Origin: Paenibacillus sp. FSL M7-0420
GTDB lineage: Bacteria; Bacillota; Bacilli; Paenibacillales; Paenibacillaceae
Length of the DNA stretch: 64,000 nucleotides
Direction of reading: 5' to 3'
Assembly: GCF_038002345.1 (NCBI RefSeq)
Contig: NZ_JBBOCJ010000001.1
Location: forward strand, 4,278,001-4,342,000
Under the pieces are notes generated by a model that made no database searches, was not told the DNA's origin, and was given only the letters and a program-made list of their open reading frames with translations. A program made the translations under genes and the position numbers. Positions 26,015-35,516 of this stretch are shown piece after piece; positions within the stretch are counted from its first letter, which is position 1, and each line of letters opens with the position of its first letter.

Positions 26015-26791
26015 ATGGAGCAATTCAATTACAGGAAGTCTGCCGAGATCCTCGCCTTATCGGCCAGCATGACGGATTTCACCTACAAAAAACATTGCCA
26101 CGAAGAATACGCCGTCGGCGTTACCCTGCGTGGCATTCAGCAATATACACTGGACGGCACCCGGCAGGCTTCGCACAGGAATGGTGTCATGCTGTTTAAC
26201 CCGGAGCAGGTTCATGACGGCAGCTCTTATGACCGGGCAGGCATTGACTACATCATGCTGTATATCAAGCCGGACCTGATGACAGAGATTGTGGGCCAAC
26301 AGGAACTTCGCTTCGCCACTCCTATCGTCTATGACAGGGAGCTGGCGCATTGTATCTGTAATCTCAGTCACGCTGTCCAGAGCGGTGCCGATGAATCACT
26401 TAGCAGCGAACTGCTTATCCAGCTCGCCAACCGCTTGTCCCATACGGAAATACAGACCGCACGGCGGATGAACAATGCTTTTGCCACCAAAGCCAAAGAA
26501 ATGATGTACTGCAGCCTGGACCATGTACTGAAACTCGACGATCTCGCGCGCGAGTTCAATCTATCCAAATACCAGTTCATCCGCGAGTTCAAAGCTCATA
26601 CCGGAACCTCGCCCTATCAATTCTTCCTGAACTGCAAGGTCGAGCATGCCAAGCAATTTATCGAGAAGAATAAGGATATCTATGCCGCTGTGGCCGAATT
26701 CGGCTTCACGGACCTGACCCATCTGAACCGGCATTTCAAAAGTGTGTATGGCATCACGGCCCATGAGTATAGGCTGCATCTGCAAAATTAA
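26015..26791 (+). CDS. AraC family regulator with N-terminal cupin
   Basis: The 258-residue protein has an AraC_binding cupin (HEEYAVGVTLRGIQQYT; FNPEQVHDG) and a C-terminal pair of helix-turn-helix motifs (LKLDDLAREFNLSKYQFIREF; IYAAVAEFGFTDLTHLNRHF). ATG 26015 has GGCGGTGG 5 bases upstream; GTG 26006 is less well placed. It lies 16 bp after the LysE exporter gene and probably shares its transcript, so it is expected to control export in answer to an amino acid ligand. Confidence 0.88.
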   Translation: MEQFNYRKSAEILALSASMTDFTYKKHCHEEYAVGVTLRGIQQYTLDGTRQASHRNGVMLFNPEQVHDGSSYDRAGIDYIMLYIKPDLMTEIVGQQELRFATPIVYDRELAHCICNLSHAVQSGADESLSSELLIQLANRLSHTEIQTARRMNNAFATKAKEMMYCSLDHVLKLDDLAREFNLSKYQFIREFKAHTGTSPYQFFLNCKVEHAKQFIEKNKDIYAAVAEFGFTDLTHLNRHFKSVYGITAHEYRLHLQN

Positions 26792-26834
26792 GCCGGAGCC
26801 CATACGAAAGATCATCTGATGAAGCATTCCAATA

Positions 26835-26888
26835 AAAGAAGGGCTGCCCCCGTCATCCTCATGACTTGGACAGCCCTTCCTTATTTAT
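26835..26888. terminator. Bidirectional terminator between the AraC and SLH genes
   Basis: AAGGGCTG and CAGCCCTT flank an inner GTCAT/ATGAC stem. T-rich tracts follow on the plus strand (TCCTTATTTATTT) and A-rich DNA precedes it, giving TCTTTTATT on the minus strand. Confidence 0.8.
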
Positions 26889-29800
26889 TTATGGCTTGAT
26901 CATCATCTCGCCGCCTTCCGGCCGGCTTGTGTAGTTATGATCCCGTGAAGCTTCCTCAATCTGATGGAACGCCCAGTGGATCATCGGCACATCGGACCAT
27001 ACTGGCACGGTCTCACCGTACAGCGGCCCTCTTTCCAGAATCCGGTTGAACACAGTTACCCCCTCGGCACGGGTCAAGGCTTTGTCCGGCTGGAAGCTGC
27101 CATTCAGCATCCCTTCCATATAACCGGCCTCTTTCGTTTGGCCGATTGCCTTCTCCGCCCAATGGCCAAGAGCATCGTTATAGCTGTGTTCTCCTGTACC
27201 TGAGAGTGCTTTCCAGCGCGCAATGATGACTGCCATTTCCGCTCTGGTGATGCTCTGCTCCGGTCTGAAGCTTCCGTCTGTCATGCCCTTCATTAGTCCG
27301 GCACCTGTAACCTGACGGATAGCTTCTGCTGCCCAGTGGCTGCCTGAGACATCCGAATATGGGGCTGCGTCTGCACCTTGCAGCGCCAGCACCCGGTAGA
27401 GAATCATGGCTACCTGTGCTCTGGTCAGCGCGTTCTCCGGCTTAAACGTTCCGTCCGGCATACCGACCATATAAGCGCGGTGGCTTCCGTCTGCTCCGTT
27501 GTCCAGATTAAGAATAGTGAAGGTGCTGAACTTCCCGATTGGGAAAGTCAGGCCCAGCTTGTTGTCCCCGTAAGCTACAACTGCGGGCTTCACCAATTCC
27601 CGTTCTCCGTCACTGTGCTCAATGAACACAGCCAGCTTCGACAGATAAGCTTCTCTTGCACGTGCCTCTGCCGGTACATGACTGCTGTCGAGCGGCAGGG
27701 TGATTGTTACCGGGCGGCTTGTCATATTGGTTTCAATCGTTATTGGACGATCTACTACATAGACGTTGCCATTGTTCAGTGCCTTGCGGACAATCTGCTC
27801 CGTTCTGGCCCGTTCTTCTACCTGCTTGCGCTCGCTTTCCTGTTTGACAGGAATCAGGTGGAAATACAGGTTCGGATTCAGGCCGCTGAGCGAGGCATTC
27901 GGAATGGTAATCATGCCGTTATCAGTATAGATTTCCAGGTTTAGGCCAGCGTCTTGTACAGCCTTCACTGCCGCATCCGGCAGCTCCACACGGACATCTT
28001 TTACGATATCCTGTTTGTCCGGAATAAGAATACGTACGCTTGGCGAATGGGCTGCCAAGGTCTTTTCAACCGCTTCAAGAGCTTTGGCCGTTGTAAACGT
28101 CACTTTATCGCTCTTGCTGCCATCGTTGTTTGTCGTTCTTTCAATTTCTGTTTTGGCAACAATTCCATAGCCTATGGCCTCAACATCTACTGTTATTCTC
28201 TCTATTACCGGTAAGACCGGTGTAGGTGTATTAGAAGGGACATAAGGTGTCTGAGAAGGCTCATTAGGCGCGGCTTGGCGTCTCACGGTAACCGTGTACG
28301 TTTTTTCGCTGCCATCCGTTTCCCGAACTACGATGGTTACGGTATTATCGCCTACATTCAGAGTCACCGCAGCACTAGCTTGCCCCGTCCCGGCCGCCTG
28401 GCCGTTAACCGTAATGGCTGCGTCCGGATGAGCGGCTGCCAATGTCAGTTGAAGCTCGGAGACCTTGTACTCCACATTAAGACTGTACTCGTACACGCTC
28501 GCCGTCACATTGGGTTGAATCGCACCAGCCGATGGCGTAATGCTTGCCAGACCGCTCTTGGGAACCAATGCCCGGTAAGCCGCCTGCAATGCTTCCAGTG
28601 CAGTGTCCACTTCCGCCTGCGTGGCAGTGGCGCTTGCCAGTACTGCTTGCGCGTCGGTCAGCATGGACTCGTAGCTCGCCCAGCTTGCTGGCGTGTAGGT
28701 CTCCTTGTCCAGAATAGCGGACAAGTCCACTTCCGCTTGCAGCTTGCTCTTGTCCACCACTGGTACCACAGGCACTTCCACCAGCGCTTCACGTGCTGCT
28801 GTCAGCTCCGCCAGTGCTGTATCTACTTCGGCCTGCGTAGCAGTTGGACTCGACAGCACCGCTTGCGCGGTGGTTAGCTTGGACTCGTATTCCGTCCAGC
28901 TTCCAGGTGTGTAGTCTTCCTCGGCCAGCGTGGAAGACAAGTCCACTTCCGCTTGCAGCTTGCTCTTGTCCACCACTGGTTTCAGCACCAGCGCTTCACG
29001 CGCTGCGGTCAGCTCCGCCAGCGCCGTGTCCACTTCGGCTTGCGTAGCCGTGGCGTTACCGAGCACCGCTTGCGCGGTGGTCAGCTTGGATTCGTAACTC
29101 GTCCAGCTTCCAGGTGTGTAGTCTTCCTCGTCCAATGTGGAAGACACATCCACTTCCGCTTGCAGCTTGCTCTTGTCCACCACTGGCTTCAGCACCAGTG
29201 CTTCACGCGCTGCGGTCAGCTCTGCTAGCGCCGTGTCCACTTCCGCTTGTGTAGCCGTGGAACTCGTAAGCACCGCTTGCGCAGTCGTCAGCTTGGACTC
29301 GTAACTCGTCCAGCTTCCAGTTGTGTAGTCTTCCTCATCCAATGTGGAAGACACATCCACTTCCGCTTGCAGCTTACTCTTGTCTGGCTTCAGCACCAGC
29401 GCTTCGCGCGCTGCGGTCAGCTCTGCCAGTGCCGTGTCCACTTCCGCTTGTGTAGCCGTGGAACTCGTAAGCACCGCTTGCGCGGTAGTCAGCTTGGACT
29501 CGTAACTCGTCCAGCTTCCAGGTGTATAGTCTTCCTCATTCAATGTGGAAGACAAATTCACTTCCGCTTGCAGCTTACTCTTGTCTGGCTTCAGCACCAG
29601 CGCTTCGCGCGCTGCTGTCAGCTCCGCCAGCGCCGTGTCCACTTCGGCCTGCGTGGCCGTGGAGCTCGTAAGCACTGCTTGCGCAGTCGTCAGCTTGGAC
29701 TCGTAATTCGTCCAGCTTCCAGGTGTGTAGTCTTCCTCGGCCAGCGTGGAAGACAAGTCCACTTCCGCTTGCAGCTTGCTCTTGTCCACCACTGGTTTTA

Positions 29801-32615
29801 GCACCAGCGCTTCGCGCGCTGCGGTCAGCTCTGCCAGTGCCGTGTCCACTTCCGCTTGTGTAGCCGTGGAACTCGTAAGCACCGCTTGCGCGGTGGTCAG
29901 CTTGGACTCGTAATTCGTCCAGCTTCCAGGTGTGTAGTCTTCCTCATCCAATGTGGAAGACACATCCACTTCCGCTTGAAGCTTGCTCTTGTCTGGTTTC
30001 AGCACCAGTGCTTCACGTGCTGCGGTCAGCTCCGCCAGTGCCGTGTCCACTTCCGCTTGTGTAGCCGTGGAACTCGTAAGCACCGCTTGCGCGGTAGTCA
30101 GCTTGGACTCGTATTCCGTCCAGCTTCCAGGTGTGTAGTCTTCCTCGGCCAGCGTGGAAGACAAGTCCACTTCCGCTTGCAGCTTGCTCTTGTCCACCAC
30201 TGGTTTCAGCACCAGCGCTTCACGTGCTGCGGTCAGCTCCGCCAGTGCCGTGTCCACTTCCGCTTGTGTAGCCGTGGAACTCGTAAGCACCGCTTGCGCG
30301 GTAGTCAGCTTGGACTCGTATTCCGTCCAGCTTCCAGGTGTGTAGTCTTCCTCGGCCAGCGTGGAAGACAAGTCCACTTCCGCTTGCAGCTTGCTCTTGT
30401 CTACTACAGTAATCGTTTTGGAGGCCATGTTGGTTTTTCCGTTTTTGGCCGAAGTCACTTCTACCGTGTATTTGCCATACGGCAGTGCCGCTTCCGGCTT
30501 AAAGCTCCATGTGCCATCCGCATTCACAGTAACTGTGGGAGTTCCGATGGTTTTACCGTCCTCATCTTTGATGACTGCCGTTACTGTAGCTCCAGGATCT
30601 GTCGTTCCCTGGAACTCCGGCTTGGGATCGGTTACCGTCTCTCCGCCCGGAGCTGTGACCTCAATTGCGGGCACTGGAAGATTAACCGTAATCCCCTTGG
30701 TGGCAACTGCAGATTTCACACCTTTGGTTGCTGTCGCCTCAACGGTGTACTCCCCATCGTGTAAGTCGCTGCCCGGGGTGAACGACCATGTCCCGTCTGC
30801 TTCGACGACAGCATTTCCGCCTGCGCCAGTTACGATCTGTCCATCTTTATCCCTGATTACAATTGCTACGGCAGAACCCTCTTCAGCCTCTCCTGTAATC
30901 TCAGGTTTAGGTACATTGACCGGACTTCCCGCAGGCTGGGTGATCTTAAGTGAATCAATGAATTGATCCCTTGGACTGACCGCAAACGGCTTAGCAGGGG
31001 CTCCGTAAGTGCTCTTGAGCGAACCCGTGCCATCATAGGACACGTTCACCGTTTTCCCTTTAACATCCGTACCCTCAGGCAGCGTCAAAATCAGCTTCTT
31101 GGAATCGGCAGAGTCCACTCTGTAGGTGAGGCTGCTTATAGGCACGGCTGTGCCTCCAATCTCAACAATGAAGCCTGCCAGATTGTCCGTGGTCATCTCC
31201 TGGTCGAAGGCCAGCACGATCTCATGTCCATCCTCCGCAATTTGTTCCAGCAGAGAGTTCTGAAGCTCAGGAGCCTCTGCCGCAAAAGTGAAGTATTGCC
31301 CATCCTTGAGCGTCACCTTCGCAGCATAGTGAGCTTTATTGGCAAGTGTGATTGAACTGAGCTCATACTCAGTGGCTTGTGCGAAGTCCGTGTCCGTATC
31401 GCTCACCAGCAGCTTTACGGCTCCCGGGGCAGCCGATGCAGGAATGGCGATTTCCACCTCTCCTACAGTCCCATTATTCTGAACCTTCCAGATCCGCTGG
31501 GCCAGATACCAATCCGTCGAGCCAAGCTGTTCAGTGAATTTAACAGGTTTGCCATTATCGCCCCAGATGAGGTATTGCTTATCCGCAAGCGCAGCCGTAT
31601 TTCCGCTGTTTGCTTCAGCAAGTCCGCCCAGACCGATTGCGACTTGTGTGTCTTTATTAATGCTTCGGCTTTGCTTCTGGTCCAGCTCCTCCAGAATGTC
31701 TTTGCCAAGGCCCGCCACATTGTGATGATACGCCGAGTTGGCCGTCTTGCTCCACAGGAGAGTACCATCCGTACCAATGTAGTCATGGTCTAAAGTGATG
31801 CCGTATTTTACAGCAAGATATGTCTCAATCTTCGCTGCATCAGCACTTGTGATGGTGTCATATAAAATAATTTCCGCTACTTCCGCATTCAGACCGGACC
31901 AGTTATACTGGGCAGGCGCATTAGTCGCTCCAATAGACGGGGTGAAGGAGAAGGCTGGAAAAACACTCCTTGTAACAGTTGTATTTTTCCCGTCAATACT
32001 GGCGGTATGGCCCGGTGCTCCTATTTGATAATTTACAAGCTGGTGCCTGTCCCGAATCGTCGAAGCGACATAAGTGTATACATTTGTTTCACCCGGACCT
32101 GTACTTACACTGTTACCATAGCCGCCCATAACAATTACACCGTTGGAAGACTTTTGATCCGAGCTGCCAACGAGAGCCCCTGCACTTCCATCCTCCGGCC
32201 ATTTGTACACCGTATACCCTGACCGGAATGTAATCGCTTTGTCACCCAGCAGCTTCGCCGACGAACTATAATGATACGCGCCTAAAGGATTGGCAAACTT
32301 CACACTCGGATTAAAATTCACTCCGCTTTCATTGTACTGCGGAACTTTTGCCCCATTAGGAAGGTCGAGCGTGAACGCCACAGGGTTAGGAGAACGATCC
32401 TGCCAGCCTGTCAATCCTCCATTTGCAGCCGCTGCGCCATCATCCGCCTTCAGCCATAATACCGGCGCCTGAAGACTTCCGCCTGGAGTTCCGCTGGCCG
32501 CGTGCACCTTCGATGTCACAACTGCCGAAGAGAAACCGCTAGCCACCAGTGTCAGCGACAGCAAGGCTTTCGCCGGCCTGCTCCACCAGCCTTTTCGTTT
32601 TGCATGAGATTCCAT
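26889..32615 (-). CDS. Large S-layer-homology surface protein with FIVAR repeats
   Basis: The 1908-residue precursor has a signal peptide ending near VHA-AS. Residues 50-285 resemble a laminin-G/concanavalin-like domain (VLWLKADDG, AEIILYD, YLAVKYGITLD). Next is a SwmB-like Ig domain (FDQEMTTDNLAGF), then two Ig-like repeats ending DGTWSF. Nine FIVAR-type three-helix units follow (about residues 735-1355), then a cadherin-like beta-sandwich (SASAAVTLNVGDN-like), a mixed domain, and three SLH domains at the C terminus that bind pyruvylated wall polymer. It probably acts in adhesion or glycan binding at the cell surface. GGAAGG precedes ATG. Domain names are from family knowledge, not a search. 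Confidence 0.9.
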   Translation of the reverse strand: MESHAKRKGWWSRPAKALLSLTLVASGFSSAVVTSKVHAASGTPGGSLQAPVLWLKADDGAAAANGGLTGWQDRSPNPVAFTLDLPNGAKVPQYNESGVNFNPSVKFANPLGAYHYSSSAKLLGDKAITFRSGYTVYKWPEDGSAGALVGSSDQKSSNGVIVMGGYGNSVSTGPGETNVYTYVASTIRDRHQLVNYQIGAPGHTASIDGKNTTVTRSVFPAFSFTPSIGATNAPAQYNWSGLNAEVAEIILYDTITSADAAKIETYLAVKYGITLDHDYIGTDGTLLWSKTANSAYHHNVAGLGKDILEELDQKQSRSINKDTQVAIGLGGLAEANSGNTAALADKQYLIWGDNGKPVKFTEQLGSTDWYLAQRIWKVQNNGTVGEVEIAIPASAAPGAVKLLVSDTDTDFAQATEYELSSITLANKAHYAAKVTLKDGQYFTFAAEAPELQNSLLEQIAEDGHEIVLAFDQEMTTDNLAGFIVEIGGTAVPISSLTYRVDSADSKKLILTLPEGTDVKGKTVNVSYDGTGSLKSTYGAPAKPFAVSPRDQFIDSLKITQPAGSPVNVPKPEITGEAEEGSAVAIVIRDKDGQIVTGAGGNAVVEADGTWSFTPGSDLHDGEYTVEATATKGVKSAVATKGITVNLPVPAIEVTAPGGETVTDPKPEFQGTTDPGATVTAVIKDEDGKTIGTPTVTVNADGTWSFKPEAALPYGKYTVEVTSAKNGKTNMASKTITVVDKSKLQAEVDLSSTLAEEDYTPGSWTEYESKLTTAQAVLTSSTATQAEVDTALAELTAAREALVLKPVVDKSKLQAEVDLSSTLAEEDYTPGSWTEYESKLTTAQAVLTSSTATQAEVDTALAELTAAREALVLKPDKSKLQAEVDVSSTLDEEDYTPGSWTNYESKLTTAQAVLTSSTATQAEVDTALAELTAAREALVLKPVVDKSKLQAEVDLSSTLAEEDYTPGSWTNYESKLTTAQAVLTSSTATQAEVDTALAELTAAREALVLKPDKSKLQAEVNLSSTLNEEDYTPGSWTSYESKLTTAQAVLTSSTATQAEVDTALAELTAAREALVLKPDKSKLQAEVDVSSTLDEEDYTTGSWTSYESKLTTAQAVLTSSTATQAEVDTALAELTAAREALVLKPVVDKSKLQAEVDVSSTLDEEDYTPGSWTSYESKLTTAQAVLGNATATQAEVDTALAELTAAREALVLKPVVDKSKLQAEVDLSSTLAEEDYTPGSWTEYESKLTTAQAVLSSPTATQAEVDTALAELTAAREALVEVPVVPVVDKSKLQAEVDLSAILDKETYTPASWASYESMLTDAQAVLASATATQAEVDTALEALQAAYRALVPKSGLASITPSAGAIQPNVTASVYEYSLNVEYKVSELQLTLAAAHPDAAITVNGQAAGTGQASAAVTLNVGDNTVTIVVRETDGSEKTYTVTVRRQAAPNEPSQTPYVPSNTPTPVLPVIERITVDVEAIGYGIVAKTEIERTTNNDGSKSDKVTFTTAKALEAVEKTLAAHSPSVRILIPDKQDIVKDVRVELPDAAVKAVQDAGLNLEIYTDNGMITIPNASLSGLNPNLYFHLIPVKQESERKQVEERARTEQIVRKALNNGNVYVVDRPITIETNMTSRPVTITLPLDSSHVPAEARAREAYLSKLAVFIEHSDGERELVKPAVVAYGDNKLGLTFPIGKFSTFTILNLDNGADGSHRAYMVGMPDGTFKPENALTRAQVAMILYRVLALQGADAAPYSDVSGSHWAAEAIRQVTGAGLMKGMTDGSFRPEQSITRAEMAVIIARWKALSGTGEHSYNDALGHWAEKAIGQTKEAGYMEGMLNGSFQPDKALTRAEGVTVFNRILERGPLYGETVPVWSDVPMIHWAFHQIEEASRDHNYTSRPEGGEMMIKP
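28555..30415 (-). repeat. Nine near-identical FIVAR-coding units of 201 or 207 bp
   Basis: Each unit codes for 67 or 69 residues beginning DKSKLQAEV and ending AAREALVLKP. Units 3, 5 and 6 (counted from the protein N terminus) lack the VV linker, giving 201 instead of 207 bp. Units 1-8 differ at few positions; unit 9 (next to the SLH side) is the most diverged. This points to expansion by unequal crossing-over. Confidence 0.85.
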
Positions 32616-33169
32616 CTTTCACCTTCCGCCCCTTCTATAGTCCTTGTTTGAAACTCGAAGAGATAAAAAGGCAGACGGTTCCTTTGTGTTAATCGCCATC
32701 TCGAGCTCCAAACAGAACTCTTTGTAGTAGTAAATACAAATCCGGCAACTTCAACTCTGCTAACCTCTGAATCCTTACAGCAAGCTCAGCGTTCTTCCGT
32801 CCATGGCAATACCGCCATGCTTCAGCAGCAGCACTTCAAGATCGCTCTGATGAATCCCTCCTTTGACCTGCTGTTTTAAGAACTGCTGACAATGGGTCAG
32901 ACTGCTCAGGGGAAGAACGCAGACGGTCACACATGCATTTAACTTAACCCGTTCCCGGACCTAAGCCATACTGGCACACAGAATAGTGCCTCCAATCATG
33001 TTAATAAGCGCATGTGAACAAAATCTGAACATTTTCGACAAATTGGTGATTTTTTCATACAAAAATCTCGTATCCCCCTATAAAATATGCGCTAAAACAC
33101 TAGGCTATGGTTCGAATTTTATTTTCGTCATTTATTTTTGTCACATCTGCTGATAAAGCTTTTTACAGA
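32616..33169. other. Gene-poor leader region upstream of the SLH gene
   Basis: This 554-bp stretch holds no convincing gene. It contains a TTTGTA-N8-TACAAA dyad at 32721-32740, about 110 bp before the SLH start, and a 51-codon open frame on the minus strand (GTG 32930 to TAA 32775) without a ribosome site. The outer part (33000-33165) is AT-rich and probably holds the promoter. No known riboswitch consensus was recognised. Confidence 0.45.
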
Positions 33170-33210
33170 CAAAAACTCCGGCAGTCCGCATAACTGCAGA
33201 GCCGGAGTCT
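33170..33210 (-). terminator. Rho-independent terminator of the 33277-33957 gene
   Basis: On the minus strand ACTCCGGC and GCCGGAGT flank an inner CTGCAGTTATGCGGACT loop, and five T residues follow. Confidence 0.85.
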
Positions 33211-33276
33211 TCATTATTCTTCCATATCATAAATACCAGGACTAATCACTCTACGCCAATCCTATACATGAATGGT

Positions 33277-33957
33277 TCACTTGCTTGAATCTATTGTCCC
33301 ACTGTCCCGGACATCTGTAATAACCTTGGTAGCAATAATCTTCCCGGCCTGATCCAGTCCTTCGATTTTGAACGGAACGCCCGCCGTCGCCGCTTGAAAA
33401 GCAAACCAAATCGTCCGGCCCTGCGACGTCTGAATCAGCTTTGCCTCGGACTTATCGGTCCCGGTCTGCTTTTGCTGAACGATAATCTGCTGAATAGACG
33501 GGTCCAGCACCTCACCGAACACCATAGGAAACGGAGTGGAGATTTGCTCCAGCTCAGGCAGCCTCATATAATTCATTGCCGACACGGAAGGGTCTCCGTC
33601 CATCCCGTAGCCCGCCCCCCAGACCCACTTCCAGCCGATCCAGGTTTTGCGGACATATTCGACTTGAAGATTGCTGCGGTCCTGATCACCCGAACGGGTC
33701 AGAAAAACAAGCTTCCCCCTGCCAACAGTCTCCTCATGTACCACCGTCATGGAATCAGACTCACGGAATAACCGTACGGCCTCCTCCGGACTTGAGCCCA
33801 GAGGAATCTGGAGCGACTGATTCATTCCCAATGAGCGGGACATCCGCTGGTCCGACCACCCGCCGGGTCTTTCATACATATATAACAATAAATAGAGTAC
33901 CGCTACAGAAGCCAGAATCACTCCCGCAGCCATCCCCCATCTCCGTGTAGTTTTCAT
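33277..33957 (-). CDS. Membrane-anchored protein of unknown function
   Basis: The 226-residue protein has one N-terminal membrane helix (residues 8-28) and an extracellular domain. The body holds two parts: residues 55-130, with GKLVFLTRSGD and WIGWKWVWGAGYG, and a C-terminal beta-rich part with QGRTIWFAF and VPFKIEGLDQAG. I know similar hypothetical proteins in Bacillaceae that share such a tail, but no function. AGGAG lies 8 bases before ATG and a strong terminator follows, so it is a single-gene unit. Confidence 0.7.
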   Translation of the reverse strand: MKTTRRWGMAAGVILASVAVLYLLLYMYERPGGWSDQRMSRSLGMNQSLQIPLGSSPEEAVRLFRESDSMTVVHEETVGRGKLVFLTRSGDQDRSNLQVEYVRKTWIGWKWVWGAGYGMDGDPSVSAMNYMRLPELEQISTPFPMVFGEVLDPSIQQIIVQQKQTGTDKSEAKLIQTSQGRTIWFAFQAATAGVPFKIEGLDQAGKIIATKVITDVRDSGTIDSSK

Positions 33958-34052
33958 GAGTGCATCTCCTGTCCCGATTGTTTGCGCTTACAACAGCTTC
34001 CATTTAACTATAGATGATTTCGGTCCAGATTACAAAATCCCCCCATACCATA

Positions 34053-34097
34053 TAAAAAGCCTGTAGCGCAAGCCCCTCCGGGACCCTGTCTACAGGC
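34053..34097 (-). terminator. Rho-independent terminator of the 34141-34695 lipoprotein gene
   Basis: On the minus strand GCCTGTAG and CTACAGGC form a perfect stem with an internally paired loop, followed by five T residues. Confidence 0.88.
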
Positions 34098-34140
34098 GGT
34101 ATTTCCTTATAGTAATTGAATGGATTCCAATATACTTATT

Positions 34141-34695
34141 TTATTTAACTTCTGTAGCTCCGGTTACTTTACCTTCAAGCACAGCCGTTGCCTTCACATC
34201 TTCGCTGGAGAAGTACAGGTTGCCGTCGATTGTAGCATCCTTATACAGGTTGAAGCCGTTAGCTTCTACATATACATCACCTTTGATCGTACCGCCTTGA
34301 ACGCGGAAGTTCTCGCTCTGTACAGTTACTTTTGGTGCTGTAAGGGTGTAAGTAGCTGTAACTTTGTGGTCTGCATCCTGTGCGTACAGGGCCAGCTTAC
34401 GGTAGATTGGCTTAGCTGTATCGTTCTTGTCGTGGAATTCGCCTGCTACCACTACATCCTTGTCCACAGTCAGATCATTCAGAATAGCAACGATCCAGGT
34501 TCCTTTGTCGCTCACTGCACTAATGAAAGCATCTGCCTGGTTCACGATTGAAGCGGAGGTAACTGCATCTGCCTGTTCTGTTGCTGGTGCCGTTGTCGCT
34601 GCTGCCCCTTTGTCTGCATTGTTTTTATCCGATCCACAACCCGACAACAAAGCTACCGATACCCCTGCAACTACTAATACTTTAAATAATTTCAT
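34141..34695 (-). CDS. Lipoprotein with beta-helix-like C-terminal part
   Basis: The 184-residue protein has a lipobox LLSGC (Cys20) and a Thr/Ala-rich linker of about 30 residues. The remaining part shows regularly spaced strands (KDVVVAGEFHD, GTIKGDVYVEANGFNL, ATIDGNLYFSSEDVK, AVLEGKVTGA), which resemble the stacked turns of polymer-forming bactofilin or pectate-lyase-like helices. It would be anchored on the outer membrane face. The codon use (many GTAGC/ACTTCT-type codons) looks adapted for high expression. The ribosome site GGGGG is 9 bases before ATG. Function unknown. Confidence 0.78.
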   Translation of the reverse strand: MKLFKVLVVAGVSVALLSGCGSDKNNADKGAAATTAPATEQADAVTSASIVNQADAFISAVSDKGTWIVAILNDLTVDKDVVVAGEFHDKNDTAKPIYRKLALYAQDADHKVTATYTLTAPKVTVQSENFRVQGGTIKGDVYVEANGFNLYKDATIDGNLYFSSEDVKATAVLEGKVTGATEVK

Positions 34696-34727
34696 TTTAA
34701 TTCCCCCTGTTTCTTTAAGTTAACTTT

Positions 34728-34755
34728 ATTATATATTAAAATTTTATGAATACAA
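34728..34755 (-). promoter_or_regulatory. SigA-type promoter of the lipoprotein gene
   Basis: On the minus strand TTGTAT (34750-34755) and TATAAT (34728-34733) are separated by 16 bases, about 35 bp before the start codon. Confidence 0.6.
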
Positions 34756-34771
34756 CGTGATAATTTTCACG
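34756..34771. promoter_or_regulatory. Dyad CGTGA-N6-TCACG touching the lipoprotein -35 box
   Basis: A perfect 5-6-5 inverted repeat sits directly upstream of the -35 hexamer, where an activator would bind. The regulator is unknown. Confidence 0.45.
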
Positions 34772-34802
34772 AATTTGTGTCTTTTTTCACAAACATTCAT
34801 AT

Positions 34803-35345
34803 TTACTCTCTCAACGTATCCTCCCACTCCTCTCTAAGCAGCCCCATTCGGATAGAATCATAGTATATTCCGTTATAATAACGGCATTTTCTAAGCCTGG
34901 CCTCCATCGTCATGCCCAGCTTCATTCCTGCCTTCATCATTCGCTCATTCCCGGACCAGGTGGTGTAGCCGACACGGACTAGCGGAAGGGTAGTGAATAA
35001 ATGACCAATCCACAGCTTGAGAGCCCTAGTCCCATAACCGCTGCTCCAATAGGCAGGATCATAGATGACAATCCCCATTTCCAGCCAGTATGACGGCTCA
35101 TGCTCCCAGTAGTAGCTGACATCACCTATAACAACTCCCTCTACTTCTATTACCCAATTGTTCACACAGCCAATAATTTCGGCTCGCTTCCTGTAATACG
35201 TCTCCCATGTAATTCGTTTGTGTTCATAATAAGGCGCATCCCATTTCTTCCATTCCGGCGCTTCCTCTTTATATGCGAGTTCCCACAGCCTGGGCAGATC
35301 CCCTTCAGCTATTGGACGAATCTGCAGTTCATGATCCTGAATCAT
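34803..35345 (-). CDS. GNAT family N-acetyltransferase
   Basis: The 180-residue protein is a RimJ/RimL-type GNAT: N-terminal LQIRPIAEGDLPRLWEL, acetyl-CoA loop YWSSGYGTRALKLW, and the C-terminal strand-helix GNERMMKAGMKLGMTME. GGAGGG lies 5 bases before ATG. The substrate is unknown; similar proteins are annotated as ribosomal-protein alanine acetyltransferase or as antibiotic resistance enzymes without proof. It is followed by the lipoprotein promoter, and no terminator of its own is visible. Confidence 0.87.
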   Translation of the reverse strand: MIQDHELQIRPIAEGDLPRLWELAYKEEAPEWKKWDAPYYEHKRITWETYYRKRAEIIGCVNNWVIEVEGVVIGDVSYYWEHEPSYWLEMGIVIYDPAYWSSGYGTRALKLWIGHLFTTLPLVRVGYTTWSGNERMMKAGMKLGMTMEARLRKCRYYNGIYYDSIRMGLLREEWEDTLRE

Positions 35346-35516
35346 ACAATCCCTCCGTAACAGTTAATATGTTGCCAACTAATCTTATAATAACTGACTA
35401 GAGGAAGCCCCGGCTGGTAATGAATGTGTATAAGCAAATTGGACATCCCGGCGGCAGATTGAGATAATACAGAGGAATTCAACGAGCGAGTACACAGACA
35501 TTTAAGTCATAAGTCA

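Noticed and set aside
29856..30764. Long plus-strand open frame of 302 codons opposite the SLH gene
   Set aside because: It is caused by the repeated FIVAR-coding DNA, has no ribosome site and its protein is Arg/His-rich repeats without family signals.
32775..32930. 51-codon minus-strand frame upstream of the SLH gene
   Set aside because: Codon use looks plausible in part (KGGIHQSDLEVLLLKHGG) but there is no ribosome site and no family; kept only as a note within the leader.
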